The notes beneath the pieces were generated by a model, which ran no database searches, was not told the DNA's origin, and was given only the letters and a program-made list of their open reading frames with translations. Positions 8,705-18,339 of a stretch of DNA of 64,000 nucleotides are shown here, piece by piece. The position numbers and the translations under genes are program-made. The stretch comes from GCA-2731375 sp964344935 (GTDB taxonomy: Bacteria; Pseudomonadota; Alphaproteobacteria; GCA-2731375), in contig CAYFPL010000003.1 in NCBI GenBank assembly GCA_964344935.1, positions 496,001 to 560,000 of the forward strand, read 5' to 3'. Positions within the stretch are counted from its first letter, which is position 1. Each line of letters begins with the position of its first letter.

Positions 8705-11572
8705 CTAGGCCGCTTCCACCCGACACAGGGTCACCTTGGTTTCCTGCATCTGGGTTACGGAGTCGTAGCCATAGGTGCCGCACATATTAGAGGCCTCACC
8801 AAGGACATATGGATCAGCTCCCGGCGGATACTTCGCCCTTAGATCCTCGCCCTGCCAATGGCCGCCGAAATGGAACGGCATAAAGGCAACGCCAGGCGCC
8901 ACCCTTTCCGTCACCAAGGCCTTGACCAACACCTTGCTGCCTTCCGGGCTGTGGATCCAGACATTGCCGCCTTCCTTGACGCCGATGTTGTTGGCATCCC
9001 GTGGGTTGAGTTCGCAGAACATTTCCTGCTGCAACTCCGCCAACCACTTGTTGGCGCGGGATTCATCACCACCGCCCTCGTATTCCACAAGGCGGCCCGA
9101 AGTCAGAATGGTCGGGAAGTCCTTGGAGAAGTCGTTCTTCTGGATGGATTCATACATGGTCGGCAGGCGATAGGCCTGCTTGTCCTTGTATGTCGCGTAC
9201 TTGGGCAGCAGATCGCGCCGCGGCGTATACAGAGGCTCGCGGTGCAGAGGCACTGGATCCGGGAAGGTCCAGACCACCGTACGTGCCTTGGCGTTGCCAA
9301 ATGGGGCGCAGCCATGCTTGATGGCGACACGCTGGATACCGCCCGATAGGTCGGTCTTCCAGTTGGTCTTGTCGCCGGCTACCGCCTCGATCGCCTTACG
9401 CTCAGCGTCGGTCAGGTCCTTGTCCCAGCCCAGCTTTTTCAGCATGGCCATGGTGAACTCAGGGTAACCGTCCTTGAGTTCCGAACCTTGTGAGAAGGAG
9501 CCCTCGGCCAACAGGTTCTGGCCGTCGCGCTGAACGCCGAAACGGGCCCTGAAGGTGAGGCCGCCCTCCGCCACCGGCTTGGAGGGATCATAGAGGATCG
9601 GCGTGCCGGGATGCTTCATATCCGCCGTGCCCCAGCATGGCCAGGGCAGGCCGTAATATTCGCCATCGCACGGACCGCCCACCGCCTGCAACGTCGTCTT
9701 GTCAAACGTCGCCTGGTGGGCCATGTGCTTGCGGATACGCTCCGGCGACTGGCCGGTGTAACCGATGGTCCACATGCCACCATTGAACTCGCGGGTGATG
9801 TCCTCGATCACCGGCTCGTTGCCGTTGACCTTGATCTGCTTGAACATCTCCTTCTCGAAGCCGAGCTTCTTGGCCAGGATATACATGATCTCGTGGTCAG
9901 GCTTGGATTCGAACAGCGGCTCGAAGATCTTGTCCCGCCACTGCAGTGAGCGGTTGGACGCGGTAACCGAACCATAAGTTTCGTACTGGGTTGCCGCTGG
10001 CAGCACATAGACGCCGTCCTGCCGGTCGGGTATGACGGCGGCGAAAGTAGGCACCGGATCGATCACGACCATAAGGTCGAGCTTCTCCATCGCCTTCTTC
10101 ATCTCCACCAGGCGGGTTTGCGAATTGACCGCATGACCCCACAGCACCATGGCCCGGACATTGTCCGGCTGGTCGATCTTATCCTTGTCCTCAAGGATGC
10201 CGTCGATCCAACGGGAGACCGGGATGCCTTTCGATTCCATGAGTTTCTTGGAAGCGAAGCGGCTCTTCACATACTCGTAGTCGACGCCCCAGACCCGGCA
10301 CCAGTGCTTCCACGAACCGGCCTTCAAACCATAATAGCCCGGCAGGCTGTGGGACAGGACGCACATATCGGTGGCGCCTTGCACATTGTCGTGGCCACGG
10401 AAGATATTGGCACCGCCGCCGGCAACGCCCATGTTGCCCAGAGCCAATTGCAGGACGCAGTAGGCCCGGGTGTTGTTGTTGCCGTTGGTATGCTGGGTGC
10501 CGCCCATGCACCAGACGATGGTGCCGGGACGGTTGTTGGCCATGGTCCGCGCCACCCGCTTGAGCTGGGAGCCCGGTACGCCGGTGACACGTTCCGTTTC
10601 CTCCGGCGTCCATTTCTTCACTTCGGCCTTGATCTGTTCCAGGCCCCAGACGCGCTGGCGGATGAACTCCTTGTCCTCCCAGCCGTTCTCGAAGACATGC
10701 CACAGGATACCCCAGATCAGCGCCACATCGGTGCCGGGGCGGAAGCGAACATATTCATCCGCGTGCGCCGCGGTGCGCGTGAAACGCGGATCGCAGACGA
10801 TCAGGGCGGCATTGTTCCGTTCCTTCGCCTTGAGGATATGCTGCACCGCGACGGGGTGTGCTTCCGCCGGGTTCGAGCCGATCAGGAACATGGCCCGGGA
10901 ATTGTGCATATCGTTGTAGGAATTCGTCATGGCGCCATAGCCCCAGGTGTTCGCCACACCCGCGACCGTGGTCGAATGACAAATGCGCGCCTGATGGTCG
11001 CCGTTGTTGGAACCCCAGAAGGCATAGAATTTCCGGAACAGGTAAGCCTGCTCGTTATTGAACTTGGCCGAGCCAAGCCAATAGACGGAATCCGGTCCAG
11101 ACGACTTGCGGATATCCAGCATCTTGTCGCCGATCTCGTTGACCGCCTGGTCCCACGAGACCTTTTTCCATTTGCCGCCTTCCAGCTTCATGGGATATTT
11201 CAGCCGGCGTTCGTTGTGGGCATGTTCGCGCACCGCGGCACCCTTGGCGCAATGGGCGCCCAGATTGAACGGGCTTTCGAAACCGGGCTCCTGCCCGGTC
11301 CAAACGCCTTTGTCCACTTCCGCGATGACGGTGCAGCCCACCGAACAATGGGTGCAGACGGATTTGACCTTTTTGATGCTGGCTGCCGCTGTTTGCGCAT
11401 TGGCCTTTTTGACGGTGCCCAATGGGACCGTGGCCGCCAGGGCGGCGCCGCCCGCTGCCAAACCCGATTGCTTCAAGAAACTGCGGCGGTTGACCGTGGT
11501 GCCAACCACGGCATTCAGCGCCTGTTTCAAACGGGGGCCTTGCGCAACCCCGTTGGTTTTCTTGGTAAGCAT
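8705..11572 (-). CDS. fdhA: Formate dehydrogenase alpha subunit, molybdopterin (W/Mo-bisPGD) catalytic subunit
   Basis: A 955-residue catalytic subunit oxidising formate to CO2. A twin-arginine signal (NRRSFLKQSGL from residue 28) predicts folded export to the periplasm. The N-terminal [4Fe-4S] site uses Cys73, Cys76, Cys80 and Cys108 (CTHCSVGC and GAHCAKG). The metal ligand is Cys198 in ARICHSTTV, encoded by TGT rather than a selenocysteine UGA, followed by the catalytic His199. Molybdopterin oxidoreductase and dinucleotide-binding domains follow; the C-terminus has MCGTYGYDSVTQMQETKV. Length fits the periplasmic FdnG/FdoG type. Operon with a Tat-signal peptide upstream and the beta and gamma subunits downstream; the tungstate transporter nearby suggests W or Mo use. 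Confidence 0.95.
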   Translation of the reverse strand: MLTKKTNGVAQGPRLKQALNAVVGTTVNRRSFLKQSGLAAGGAALAATVPLGTVKKANAQTAAASIKKVKSVCTHCSVGCTVIAEVDKGVWTGQEPGFESPFNLGAHCAKGAAVREHAHNERRLKYPMKLEGGKWKKVSWDQAVNEIGDKMLDIRKSSGPDSVYWLGSAKFNNEQAYLFRKFYAFWGSNNGDHQARICHSTTVAGVANTWGYGAMTNSYNDMHNSRAMFLIGSNPAEAHPVAVQHILKAKERNNAALIVCDPRFTRTAAHADEYVRFRPGTDVALIWGILWHVFENGWEDKEFIRQRVWGLEQIKAEVKKWTPEETERVTGVPGSQLKRVARTMANNRPGTIVWCMGGTQHTNGNNNTRAYCVLQLALGNMGVAGGGANIFRGHDNVQGATDMCVLSHSLPGYYGLKAGSWKHWCRVWGVDYEYVKSRFASKKLMESKGIPVSRWIDGILEDKDKIDQPDNVRAMVLWGHAVNSQTRLVEMKKAMEKLDLMVVIDPVPTFAAVIPDRQDGVYVLPAATQYETYGSVTASNRSLQWRDKIFEPLFESKPDHEIMYILAKKLGFEKEMFKQIKVNGNEPVIEDITREFNGGMWTIGYTGQSPERIRKHMAHQATFDKTTLQAVGGPCDGEYYGLPWPCWGTADMKHPGTPILYDPSKPVAEGGLTFRARFGVQRDGQNLLAEGSFSQGSELKDGYPEFTMAMLKKLGWDKDLTDAERKAIEAVAGDKTNWKTDLSGGIQRVAIKHGCAPFGNAKARTVVWTFPDPVPLHREPLYTPRRDLLPKYATYKDKQAYRLPTMYESIQKNDFSKDFPTILTSGRLVEYEGGGDESRANKWLAELQQEMFCELNPRDANNIGVKEGGNVWIHSPEGSKVLVKALVTERVAPGVAFMPFHFGGHWQGEDLRAKYPPGADPYVLGEASNMCGTYGYDSVTQMQETKVTLCRVEAA

Positions 11573-11645
11573 CTAATTCTCCCGAATTAAGCTCATAGTT
11601 CCCGCCGGCAGGCTTCGTCCTCCGGCGGATCTCCCCGCAACCGGC

Positions 11646-11843
11646 TTAGAACTTGGCCAGTTCGTAATAGGTGCGAATGTGATCGGTTTCCCGATAGCCG
11701 CTCTTGGCTTGATCCGCTTCGGCCGCTTCGGCCTTCTTGGATCCCGCCATGACCGCTGCTGCGCCGGCGGTCCCCGCCACCAGCCCGGCTTGTTTCAGGA
11801 AATCCCGGCGCTTCACAGCCCCTTGTCCCTTGCCTTCCTTCAT
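11646..11843 (-). CDS. Formate dehydrogenase region Tat-target small protein
   Basis: A 65-residue protein with a twin-arginine motif (KRRDFLKQAGLVAGTAG) near residues 11-27 and a short mature tail ending RTYYELAKF. It matches the small 'formate dehydrogenase region TAT target' family (TIGR02811) found just upstream of fdhA in many proteobacteria. The role is not established; it may be a small accessory subunit exported with the enzyme. It lies 73 bases upstream of fdhA, with an imperfect hairpin (arms 11602-11608 and 11622-11628) in between. Confidence 0.85.
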   Translation of the reverse strand: MKEGKGQGAVKRRDFLKQAGLVAGTAGAAAVMAGSKKAEAAEADQAKSGYRETDHIRTYYELAKF

Positions 11844-11979
11844 CTTGCGCTCCTCACGCTTTCGATGACAGTCACGGGCCTATCGCCACCGTGACCGTTG
11901 CGGCCTCATGCCGCACAATTTACACACCCGTTACACTTACGCTGTTCGCGGCATGGCGCCGCGCTACCCATTCGCGGCG

Positions 11980-12591
11980 TTACGCTGCCATCTGAAAGGC
12001 GTTACCTTCGACTTCCAGAAAGACGCGGCCCAAACGGGCAACCGCGACAAAGAACACGGCCGAATCGGCCGCTTCCAAATCCATAAAACAATCTTCCGCC
12101 CAGGTGGCGATGTGGGCATTGAAAAATTTCGTCTGCTCGGCCAGGTCAGCGGGACCAATGCCAAACCGGCCCATGATCAATCCGTGCATCATTTCCATGA
12201 GCACTGCGATGTGATCCTCCGGCTCCTCGTTCACATTACCGCGAGCGATGCCGAGGCGTTCCATATCGCCGCGCAGATCGGCCAAGGGACGGTCGTGCAG
12301 ACTGCCGGTCAGATAGTAGGAGGCGTAAGGCAATATCTCGCCACCCTGGCCCATGCCATAGAACAGTTTGGTGTACTCGTCCTCTAACTCTTCCGGGTCA
12401 ATCCGGGCGGCCCGGGCCAAGTCCGACAAGGCCTGTCCCAACGGTGTGTTATCACCGGTCAACTGGCGCAGATTTTCAAGAAATTCCAGGTCCGGCGGTG
12501 CGGCAAGCAAACGTGCCAATAGCCCGTACAACGAAGCACGCTGTGTCTCTAATTCTGCCGACCCTTCCCAATGATCGCCTTTGGCGGACAT
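11980..12591 (-). CDS. TorD/DmsD-family chaperone for formate dehydrogenase maturation
   Basis: A 203-residue all-helical protein of the TorD (Nitrate_red_del / DMSO_red chaperone) superfamily. Recognisable parts are RASLYGLLARLLAAPPDLEF near the N-terminus, the central EYTKLFYG box and the YASYYLTGSLHDRPLADLR tract. Such redox-enzyme maturation proteins bind the Tat signal of a molybdoenzyme and hold it for cofactor insertion before export. Its place in the FDH operon makes fdhA the likely client. Cytoplasmic; length is typical. Confidence 0.88.
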   Translation of the reverse strand: MSAKGDHWEGSAELETQRASLYGLLARLLAAPPDLEFLENLRQLTGDNTPLGQALSDLARAARIDPEELEDEYTKLFYGMGQGGEILPYASYYLTGSLHDRPLADLRGDMERLGIARGNVNEEPEDHIAVLMEMMHGLIMGRFGIGPADLAEQTKFFNAHIATWAEDCFMDLEAADSAVFFVAVARLGRVFLEVEGNAFQMAA

Positions 12592-12723
12592 CGGATGGAC
12601 CCCCCAAATTTGGCGTCGGCAAACCTATACGGTTACGCGTCGACCGCCGCTCTTTTTGATTGTTCTTGTACGCGACAATTGCAAAAAGTGTAGCGCGCGA
12701 TCGGGCGCTTGCAAACAAAGAAA

Positions 12724-13245
12724 TTAACCTTTTCCGCCGTCCTCATCCGACTCTAAATCAGCGGTATCCGCATTATCCGGGTCGTCGGCTTCGGTCTCTG
12801 CGTTTGTCATTGACGGGGCCGAAGTCTCGTCCTCCGTCGGCGGTTCTTCCACATCATCTTCGCCCAGCATGCCCTTGCCGACCTTGTAGTTGGTATCGGC
12901 GGCGGTGATGAGCCGGTCTATAAGATTGAAATTCTCGTCATAGTCGTTCAGGCCGTCCAGATTGGCCAACACCGGGTCGCTGAGCCAGAGCTTGCGCAGC
13001 GCCGCCCGTGTAACGGCCTCGGGCACGCCGTCGGCCAGAAACTGGGTGTAGTCAGATTGCGCGTCCAATTCTTCGATCGGGGTCAACGGCTGCGGTTCTG
13101 TTTCCGGCTCCGCCTCCACTTCCACCAAATTGGACGGCTCCGCCGGGCCTGGAATTTCAGGTTCGGCTTCGGGCCGTTCGCTTTCCCGCACCGCGGCCTT
13201 GCGCCGCGACCAGCGCGCGATCGGGCCTTCGTCGCTATCTTTCAT
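12724..13245 (-). CDS. DUF3306 domain-containing protein
   Basis: A 173-residue acidic protein. The conserved core runs from IARWSRRKAAV at the N-terminus to a central helical segment (YTQFLADGVPEAVTRAALR, then KLWLSDPVLANLDGLNDYDE), as in DUF3306 proteins. Both ends are low-complexity Glu/Asp/Pro-rich. DUF3306 genes nearly always accompany DUF3305 and FDH genes; their biochemical role is unknown. Its ATG overlaps the stop of the DUF3305 gene by 4 bases, so they are translationally coupled. Cytoplasmic, probably an assembly factor (inference from context). Confidence 0.85.
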   Translation of the reverse strand: MKDSDEGPIARWSRRKAAVRESERPEAEPEIPGPAEPSNLVEVEAEPETEPQPLTPIEELDAQSDYTQFLADGVPEAVTRAALRKLWLSDPVLANLDGLNDYDENFNLIDRLITAADTNYKVGKGMLGEDDVEEPPTEDETSAPSMTNAETEADDPDNADTADLESDEDGGKG

Positions 13246-13760
13246 GCTTGTTCCCGCCCCAATCGCCCGCGCGGACGGGAACCCCGGTCCCTATCCTTAT
13301 GCCGCTTGTTCCTGCGTTTCTCGAACGGTGTTTCCACATGGTATTGATCGACGAAGGTCTGCAGCCAGGCCTGCACGTCATCGGGCATGGGCACGCCTTC
13401 GACGATCTCGTCGCCGCTTTCGTGGTAGCCCATGGCCTCAAATGGGCAGGCGGTGATGTGGAATGGCTCCACTTCGTTGTCCTCGGCCTCCTCACCCTGG
13501 CGCAGGACCACGTAAATCAACGGGGGATCCTGCGAGAGGTTGGTCATGTAGCCTTCCGTCTCGCCGCGGAATAATTGCAAATCGAAAGTCGCAGCCAGGA
13601 AGTGTACCCAATCAGCGCCGCTGTGAAGTTCGCGCCAACGCTCGTCCCGCGCTGCATTCGGGATCACCGCGATCGGGCGCCACAGATAATCCTGCCAAGG
13701 ATTGTCGATCTCCCGCCGCTCGACAACAACGCCCAGATCCATGGTCGCGTCGGCCGTCAT
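13242..13760 (-). CDS. DUF3305 domain-containing protein
   Basis: A 172-residue protein beginning MTADATMDLGVVVERREIDN. The core (WQDYLWRPIAVIPNA, then FLAATFDLQLFRGETEGY and IYVVLRQGEE) fits DUF3305. The C-terminal 25 residues are Arg/Lys-rich. I chose ATG 13760, which follows GAGGTTG, instead of the upstream in-frame ATG at 13784. It is the first gene of the leftward FDH operon, and the 127 bases to the divergent polyferredoxin gene must contain promoters for both directions. Function unknown. Confidence 0.85.
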   Translation of the reverse strand: MTADATMDLGVVVERREIDNPWQDYLWRPIAVIPNAARDERWRELHSGADWVHFLAATFDLQLFRGETEGYMTNLSQDPPLIYVVLRQGEEAEDNEVEPFHITACPFEAMGYHESGDEIVEGVPMPDDVQAWLQTFVDQYHVETPFEKRRNKRHKDRDRGSRPRGRLGREQA

Positions 13761-13887
13761 GCAAACAACCTCGTGATTTACCACATTTGTTGCCCGGGCG
13801 ATCTTGCTCCAATCGGGCCATTGATTGCAATATGGCCCGCCAATTTACGCGGTGAGTGAATTTCCCGCGCGGGGGGATGGAACGGAC

Positions 13888-15947
13888 ATGGCAAGCAGAA
13901 CCGGCAAGCCAGACTTTCGTCTGATGATTTGCGATTGCGAAGGCACCAATCCGTTGGATGAAGGCTCCATCGCGGCTGCCGCGGGTCTGCAGCCAGCGTT
14001 TTGCGGCACCGCATTGTGCCGGACCCAATTGGGCGAAGTGCAGTCCCGGCTGCAGAGTGGCGAACCGTTGTTGCTCGGATGTACCCAGCAGGCGCCGTTG
14101 TTCCTGGAAACTGCGTCGGACGAAGGGTTCGAAGGCGAGTTGCGTTTTGTCAACATCCGCGAAAAGGCCGGCTGGTCGCGCGACGGTGGCGCGGCGGGCG
14201 CCAAGATGGGCGCCTTGATCGCCGAAGCGATGCTTGAGGTGCCGGGCCCACGCGCGCTTCAGGTCAGCAGCGATGGCGTGGTGATGGTGCTGGGCGCGGA
14301 CGATGTGGCGGTGGCGGCGGCGCGGCGTCTGGGCCAGCGGATGGACGTTACCTTGGTGATGCAGGATGGGGCGGGCACGCAAGTTCCCGGCACTGTAGAT
14401 GTACCCATATTCAATTGCCGTTCCGTCATAGCGCGGGGACATCTGGGCGGCTTCGAGGTTGAGTTCGAAGGCTTCGCCGCCATGACACCGTCGTCTCGTC
14501 AGGAACTCACCTTTGAAGCCGGTGCCCGCGAAACGACCCGAAGCGAATGCGACATCATTCTCGATCTGCGCGGCGCCTCGCCTCTATTCACGGCTCCCGA
14601 TAAAAGGGACGGCTATTTCAATCCCGATCCGGGCGATCCCGGCTCAGTCGCCGACGCCCTGTTCGATATCCTGGACCTGCTGGGTGAATTCGAAAAGCCG
14701 CGTTACGTGGAATACAACGGCGATATCTGTGCCCACGCCCGCAATGGCATTACCGGCTGCAGCTTATGTATCGACCATTGCCCGGCCGGCGCCATCACCC
14801 CTGACGGCGATCGGGTCAATGTTGATCCGCAGATCTGCGCCGGCTGCGGCGCCTGCGCCGGAGTCTGTCCGACAGGGGCTGCCGGCTATGCCATGCCCCG
14901 GCGCGACGCCCTGTTGGATCGCATGCGCACAATCTTACAGGCCTATGAAGCCGGCGGCGGTGGGCATGCGGTTCTCTTGCTGCACGACGGCTTTGGCGAG
15001 GAGATGCTCGCCACCGTGGCCCGTTACTACGACGGCCTGCCTGCCAATGTGTTGCCTCTGGCGGTCAACGCCCTGGGTCAGTGTGGCCTTGAGGTTTTGC
15101 TATCGGCGCGAGTCTACGGCGCCATACGGTGCCTTGTCCTGGCATCACCCCGGGAAGCGGAAGAGCTCGCAGGTCTGGAAGAGAACATCTCCCTTGCCAA
15201 CCTTGTCACAAGCACGCTGGGCTTCGGTGCGGAGCACTGCGTCATGCTACAGGAAGCCGACCCGGAGGTGGTGAGCGAACAGATCTGGCGGCTGGCGTCA
15301 CGNNNNNNNNNNAGGCCACAGCGACGGATGGCAAGCCCGCCGCTTTTGAGCCGACAACAGAGAAACGCACGGCGCTGAATTTGGCCCTCATGGCCCTGCA
15401 CCGGGCGGCGCCGGCGCCGGTCGATGAAATCGCGTTGCCCCCGGGGGCGCCGTTCGGCACCGTCGATGTGAATGTGGACGGCTGTACCCTCTGCCTGGCC
15501 TGCACCAACGCCTGCCCGGCGAATGCCCTAAGGGACACGCCCGACCACCCGCGCCTCAGTTTTGTGGAAACGGCTTGCGTGCAGTGTGGTTTGTGCGTCG
15601 CCACCTGTCCGGAAAAAGTCATGACCCTTCGGCCCCGCCTGGTCTTTACCGGCGCGGCGCGGGATACCAGGGTCATTAAGGAGGAAGAGCCGTTCGCCTG
15701 TATCCGCTGCGGCACGCCATTTGCCACCAAGTCCATGATCGACACGGTAACGGAGAAAATGTCGGCGCATTCAATGTTCCCCAACAGCCAGGCCTTGCGC
15801 CGTCTGCAAATGTGCGCCGATTGCCGGGTCATCGACATGGCCGAGGCGGAACCCGATCCCATGGCGGCGGGGTCGCGGCCCATGCCCCGGACCACCGACG
15901 ACTATCTCGCAGGCCGATTTACGGATGATCCCGATGATGACGACTAG
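13888..15947 (+). CDS. Large polyferredoxin (4Fe-4S) protein of the FDH cluster, interrupted by an assembly gap
   Basis: One gene split by ten Ns at 15303-15312. The part before the gap gives about 471 residues from MASRTGKPDF; the part after it continues in another frame to the stop at 15947 (about 210 residues). The frame change is explained if the true gap length is 2 modulo 3. Two ferredoxin motifs lie before the gap (CSLCIDHCPAGA near residue 292 and CAGCGACAGVCPTGA near 317) and two after it (CTLCLACTNACPANA and CVQCGLCVATCPEKV). More Cys follow near the C-terminus (CIRCGTPF, MCADCRV). The N-terminal 250 residues have no motif I recognise. Relatives accompany DUF3305/DUF3306/TorD and FDH genes; an electron-transfer or assembly role is inferred. 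A full intact frame cannot be confirmed. Confidence 0.8.
15303..15312. other. Assembly gap (10 Ns) inside the polyferredoxin gene
   Basis: Ten Ns of placeholder length. The coding frame differs on the two sides, so the number of missing bases is not ten; a length of 2 modulo 3 would restore one frame. Confidence 0.95.
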
Positions 15948-15987
15948 GCTTCCAGAACTGTTGACGCCGATGCGGCGGGATTAAGTA

Positions 15988-16695
15988 ATGGACGAATTCT
16001 GGCGCGCCATTGCGACGGCCGGCTCCATGATCTGGGAGTTTGATCCCGACCTGTGGGAGATCATCGGCCTATCGCTTCAGGTGAGTCTGTCGGCAACCGT
16101 GATCGCGGCTCTGATCGCCATGCCCCTAGGCGCCTTGATCGCCCTGGGCCGGTTTCCGGGCCGGCGGGTCTTGATCGTGATTTTCAATGCCCTCATGGGG
16201 TTGCCGCCGGTCGTCGTTGGACTGATCGTCTATTTGCTCCTCTCTCGTGCCGGCCCGTTCGGGGTTTTCAATTTGCTGTTCACGCCAACGGCGATGATCA
16301 TCGCCCAGGTGATCCTGGTGCTGCCGATTATCCTGTCTTTGACCCGCGAGGTTCTGGAAACCTTGTGGCTGGAATATCATGAGGCCTTGCGCTCTCTCGC
16401 CGCGACACCGCGGCAGGCGCTGGTGGCGTTGCTTTGGGACGGCCGGGCGATGCTTGTGACCGCATTGCTGGCAGGTTTTGGCCGCGCCGTGGCGGAGGTC
16501 GGCGCGGTTATGATCGTCGGCGGCAATATCGATCATGTCACCCGGGTCATGACCACCTCGATTACGCTAGAAGCAAGCAAGGGCAATCTGTCGATCGCCT
16601 TGGGTCTTGGCATCGTTCTTCTATTGCTTTCCCTGGGCATCAACGTTGCTGTTTATGGGTTTCGCTATGTTGGCGGCGTGAGGAACCCGGCATGA
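15988..16695 (+). CDS. tupB: Tungstate ABC transporter, permease
   Basis: A 235-residue inner-membrane permease with about five or six hydrophobic helices. The ABC-permease EAA loop reads EYHEALRSLAATPRQALVAL near residues 130-150, which docks the ATPase. Its assignment to tungstate rather than molybdate or phosphate import rests on the TupA-like binding protein two genes downstream and on the FDH context. Its stop overlaps the ATPase start (ATGA). It starts 41 bases after the polyferredoxin stop, so the FDH-linked unit may extend into the transporter. Confidence 0.85.
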   Translation: MDEFWRAIATAGSMIWEFDPDLWEIIGLSLQVSLSATVIAALIAMPLGALIALGRFPGRRVLIVIFNALMGLPPVVVGLIVYLLLSRAGPFGVFNLLFTPTAMIIAQVILVLPIILSLTREVLETLWLEYHEALRSLAATPRQALVALLWDGRAMLVTALLAGFGRAVAEVGAVMIVGGNIDHVTRVMTTSITLEASKGNLSIALGLGIVLLLLSLGINVAVYGFRYVGGVRNPA

Positions 16696-17492
16696 AGGCG
16701 GCGATGCATATACTGCCCCTTGCCCTTGAAGGAGTCTCGCTCAAGCGTGGCGACAAGATGGTGTTGAAGGATATTCATTGCCGTTTTGACGCCGCGCCGG
16801 CGCGCACTCTGGTGATCGGGCCGAACGGTGCCGGCAAGAGTCTCTTCCTTCGCGTCTGCCACGGTATCGTGCCCGCAGACCATGGCAGCGTGCGCTGGGC
16901 GGGGGATGCCGCACCCCTGACCCGGGCGCGGGCCCAGGCCATGGTATTTCAGCGCCCGGTCCTGCTGCGCCGCACGGCTCGCGGCAATATCGATCTGGCT
17001 TTGAAGATTCACGGCATCTCCGCCCCTGAACGGCGGCAACGTGTCGAGGATGCTCTGGGACGGACCGGCCTGACCCGTTTGGCAGACACGGCGGCCCGGG
17101 CGTTGTCGTTCGGCGAACAACAACGCCTCGCCCTGGCCCGGGCTCTGGCGCTACACCCCCAGGTTTTGTTCCTGGACGAGCCGACCGCCAACTTGGACCC
17201 GGCCGCAGCCCATTTGGTCGAGGACATCGTCCGGGGACTATCCGAGGAAGGCGTCAAGATTATCATGACGTCCCATGACCTCAATCAGACCAGGCGCCTG
17301 GCCCAGGAGGTGATATTTCTGCACCGGGGGCGCATCAAGGAGCGGGCGCCGGCGGAAGAGTTCTTCGCCGGACCCAAGAACGATCTGGCGCGAGCCTTTC
17401 TCAATGGCGAGCTGTTGTGGTGGCGGCGGCGGTCCGTCTACGACGGGATCGACGGTAAAACCGCCGATGAAGTCGGGATCGACCGCCCATGA
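16692..17492 (+). CDS. tupC: Tungstate ABC transporter, ATP-binding protein
   Basis: A 266-residue ABC ATPase. Walker A is GPNGAGKS near residue 43, the Q-loop is in MVFQRP, the signature region is a variant LSFGEQQRLALARAL, and Walker B is VLFLDEPTANLD followed by the switch His in TSHDLNQ. The start ATG at 16692 overlaps the permease stop; a longer in-frame extension upstream lies inside tupB and is not used. The stop overlaps the tupA start, giving a tight B-C-A arrangement. The C-terminal 25 residues, after the ABC core, have no assigned role. Confidence 0.88.
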   Translation: MKAAMHILPLALEGVSLKRGDKMVLKDIHCRFDAAPARTLVIGPNGAGKSLFLRVCHGIVPADHGSVRWAGDAAPLTRARAQAMVFQRPVLLRRTARGNIDLALKIHGISAPERRQRVEDALGRTGLTRLADTAARALSFGEQQRLALARALALHPQVLFLDEPTANLDPAAAHLVEDIVRGLSEEGVKIIMTSHDLNQTRRLAQEVIFLHRGRIKERAPAEEFFAGPKNDLARAFLNGELLWWRRRSVYDGIDGKTADEVGIDRP

Positions 17493-18313
17493 CCCAGTAT
17501 GTCCGGCGCCATGTGCTGGCGCTTCTTTTCTGTCTCGCTTTAGGGCAGGCGGGCCATGGCGCGGCAGCCGAGCCATCCTACATTACGCTGGCTTCCACCA
17601 CGTCAACGCAGAACTCTGGCCTGTTCGACCATATTTTGCCGATATTCAGGGCGGAAAGCGACATCGCCGTCCGGGTCGTCGCGGTAGGTACTGGCGCGGC
17701 TCTGCGATTGGCCCGCAATGGCGACGCGGATGTCCTGTTGGTGCATCACCAGGCATCGGAAGAAGCCTTTGTCAGGGCTGGCTTTGGCGTGGCGCGTCAC
17801 CCTGTGATGTACAACGATTTCATTATCGCCGGGCCGAAGACCGATCCGGCCCGGTTGACCGATGCCGATAGTGCTGCCGCCGCCTTCAAACGCATAGCTG
17901 CGGGCCGGATGCCATTCGTTTCCCGCGGTGATGACAGCGGCACCCATATACGGGAATTGTCAATTTGGAGGCAGGCCGGCGTTGATGCCGCCGCACAATC
18001 CGGTACCTGGTATCGGGAAACCGGGTCCGGCATGGGCGCGACATTGAATACAGCAGCGGCGATGGGCGCCTATGTCCTAAGCGACCGCGGGACCTGGATC
18101 AGTTTCCGGAACAAACAGGACCTCGGAATTGTCTTTCAGGGCGATCCCGGCCTCAAGAACCAGTATGGCGTCATTCTGGTTTCGTCCAGCCGCCATCCTC
18201 ATGTGAAATCAGTGCAAGGACAGCGCTTCATCGACTGGTTGCTCTCGCCAGCAGGAAAAGCAGCGATTGCAGAGTTCAAGATTGACGGCCAGCAACTGTT
18301 CCGGCCCAACTGA
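17489..18313 (+). CDS. tupA: Tungstate ABC transporter, periplasmic substrate-binding protein
   Basis: A 274-residue exported binding protein. The signal peptide has a hydrophobic core around residues 9-22 and an Ala-rich cleavage region before EPSYITLASTTS. The oxyanion-binding loop ASTTSTQNSGL is the hallmark of the TupA/WtpA-like family, followed by later conserved VSRGDDSGTH and the WYRETGSGMG loop. Substrate is most likely tungstate, consistent with delivery of W (or Mo) to the neighbouring FDH. A weak hairpin just after the stop may end transcription. Confidence 0.88.
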   Translation: MTQYVRRHVLALLFCLALGQAGHGAAAEPSYITLASTTSTQNSGLFDHILPIFRAESDIAVRVVAVGTGAALRLARNGDADVLLVHHQASEEAFVRAGFGVARHPVMYNDFIIAGPKTDPARLTDADSAAAAFKRIAAGRMPFVSRGDDSGTHIRELSIWRQAGVDAAAQSGTWYRETGSGMGATLNTAAAMGAYVLSDRGTWISFRNKQDLGIVFQGDPGLKNQYGVILVSSSRHPHVKSVQGQRFIDWLLSPAGKAAIAEFKIDGQQLFRPN

Positions 18314-18316
18314 CTT

Positions 18317-18339
18317 GGGTGCCTTTGTTCTGGGCACCT
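18317..18339. terminator. Possible bidirectional stem-loop between convergent tupA and the TolC-like gene
   Basis: Arms GGTGCC (18318-18323) and GGCACC (18333-18338) can pair in the 24-bp space between convergent genes. There is no T-run on either side, so terminator function is doubtful. Confidence 0.3.

Noticed and set aside
10118..11590. A 490-codon open frame antisense to fdhA
   Set aside because: It is the complement of a well-supported catalytic subunit, has no known family and is explained by GC-rich codon bias.
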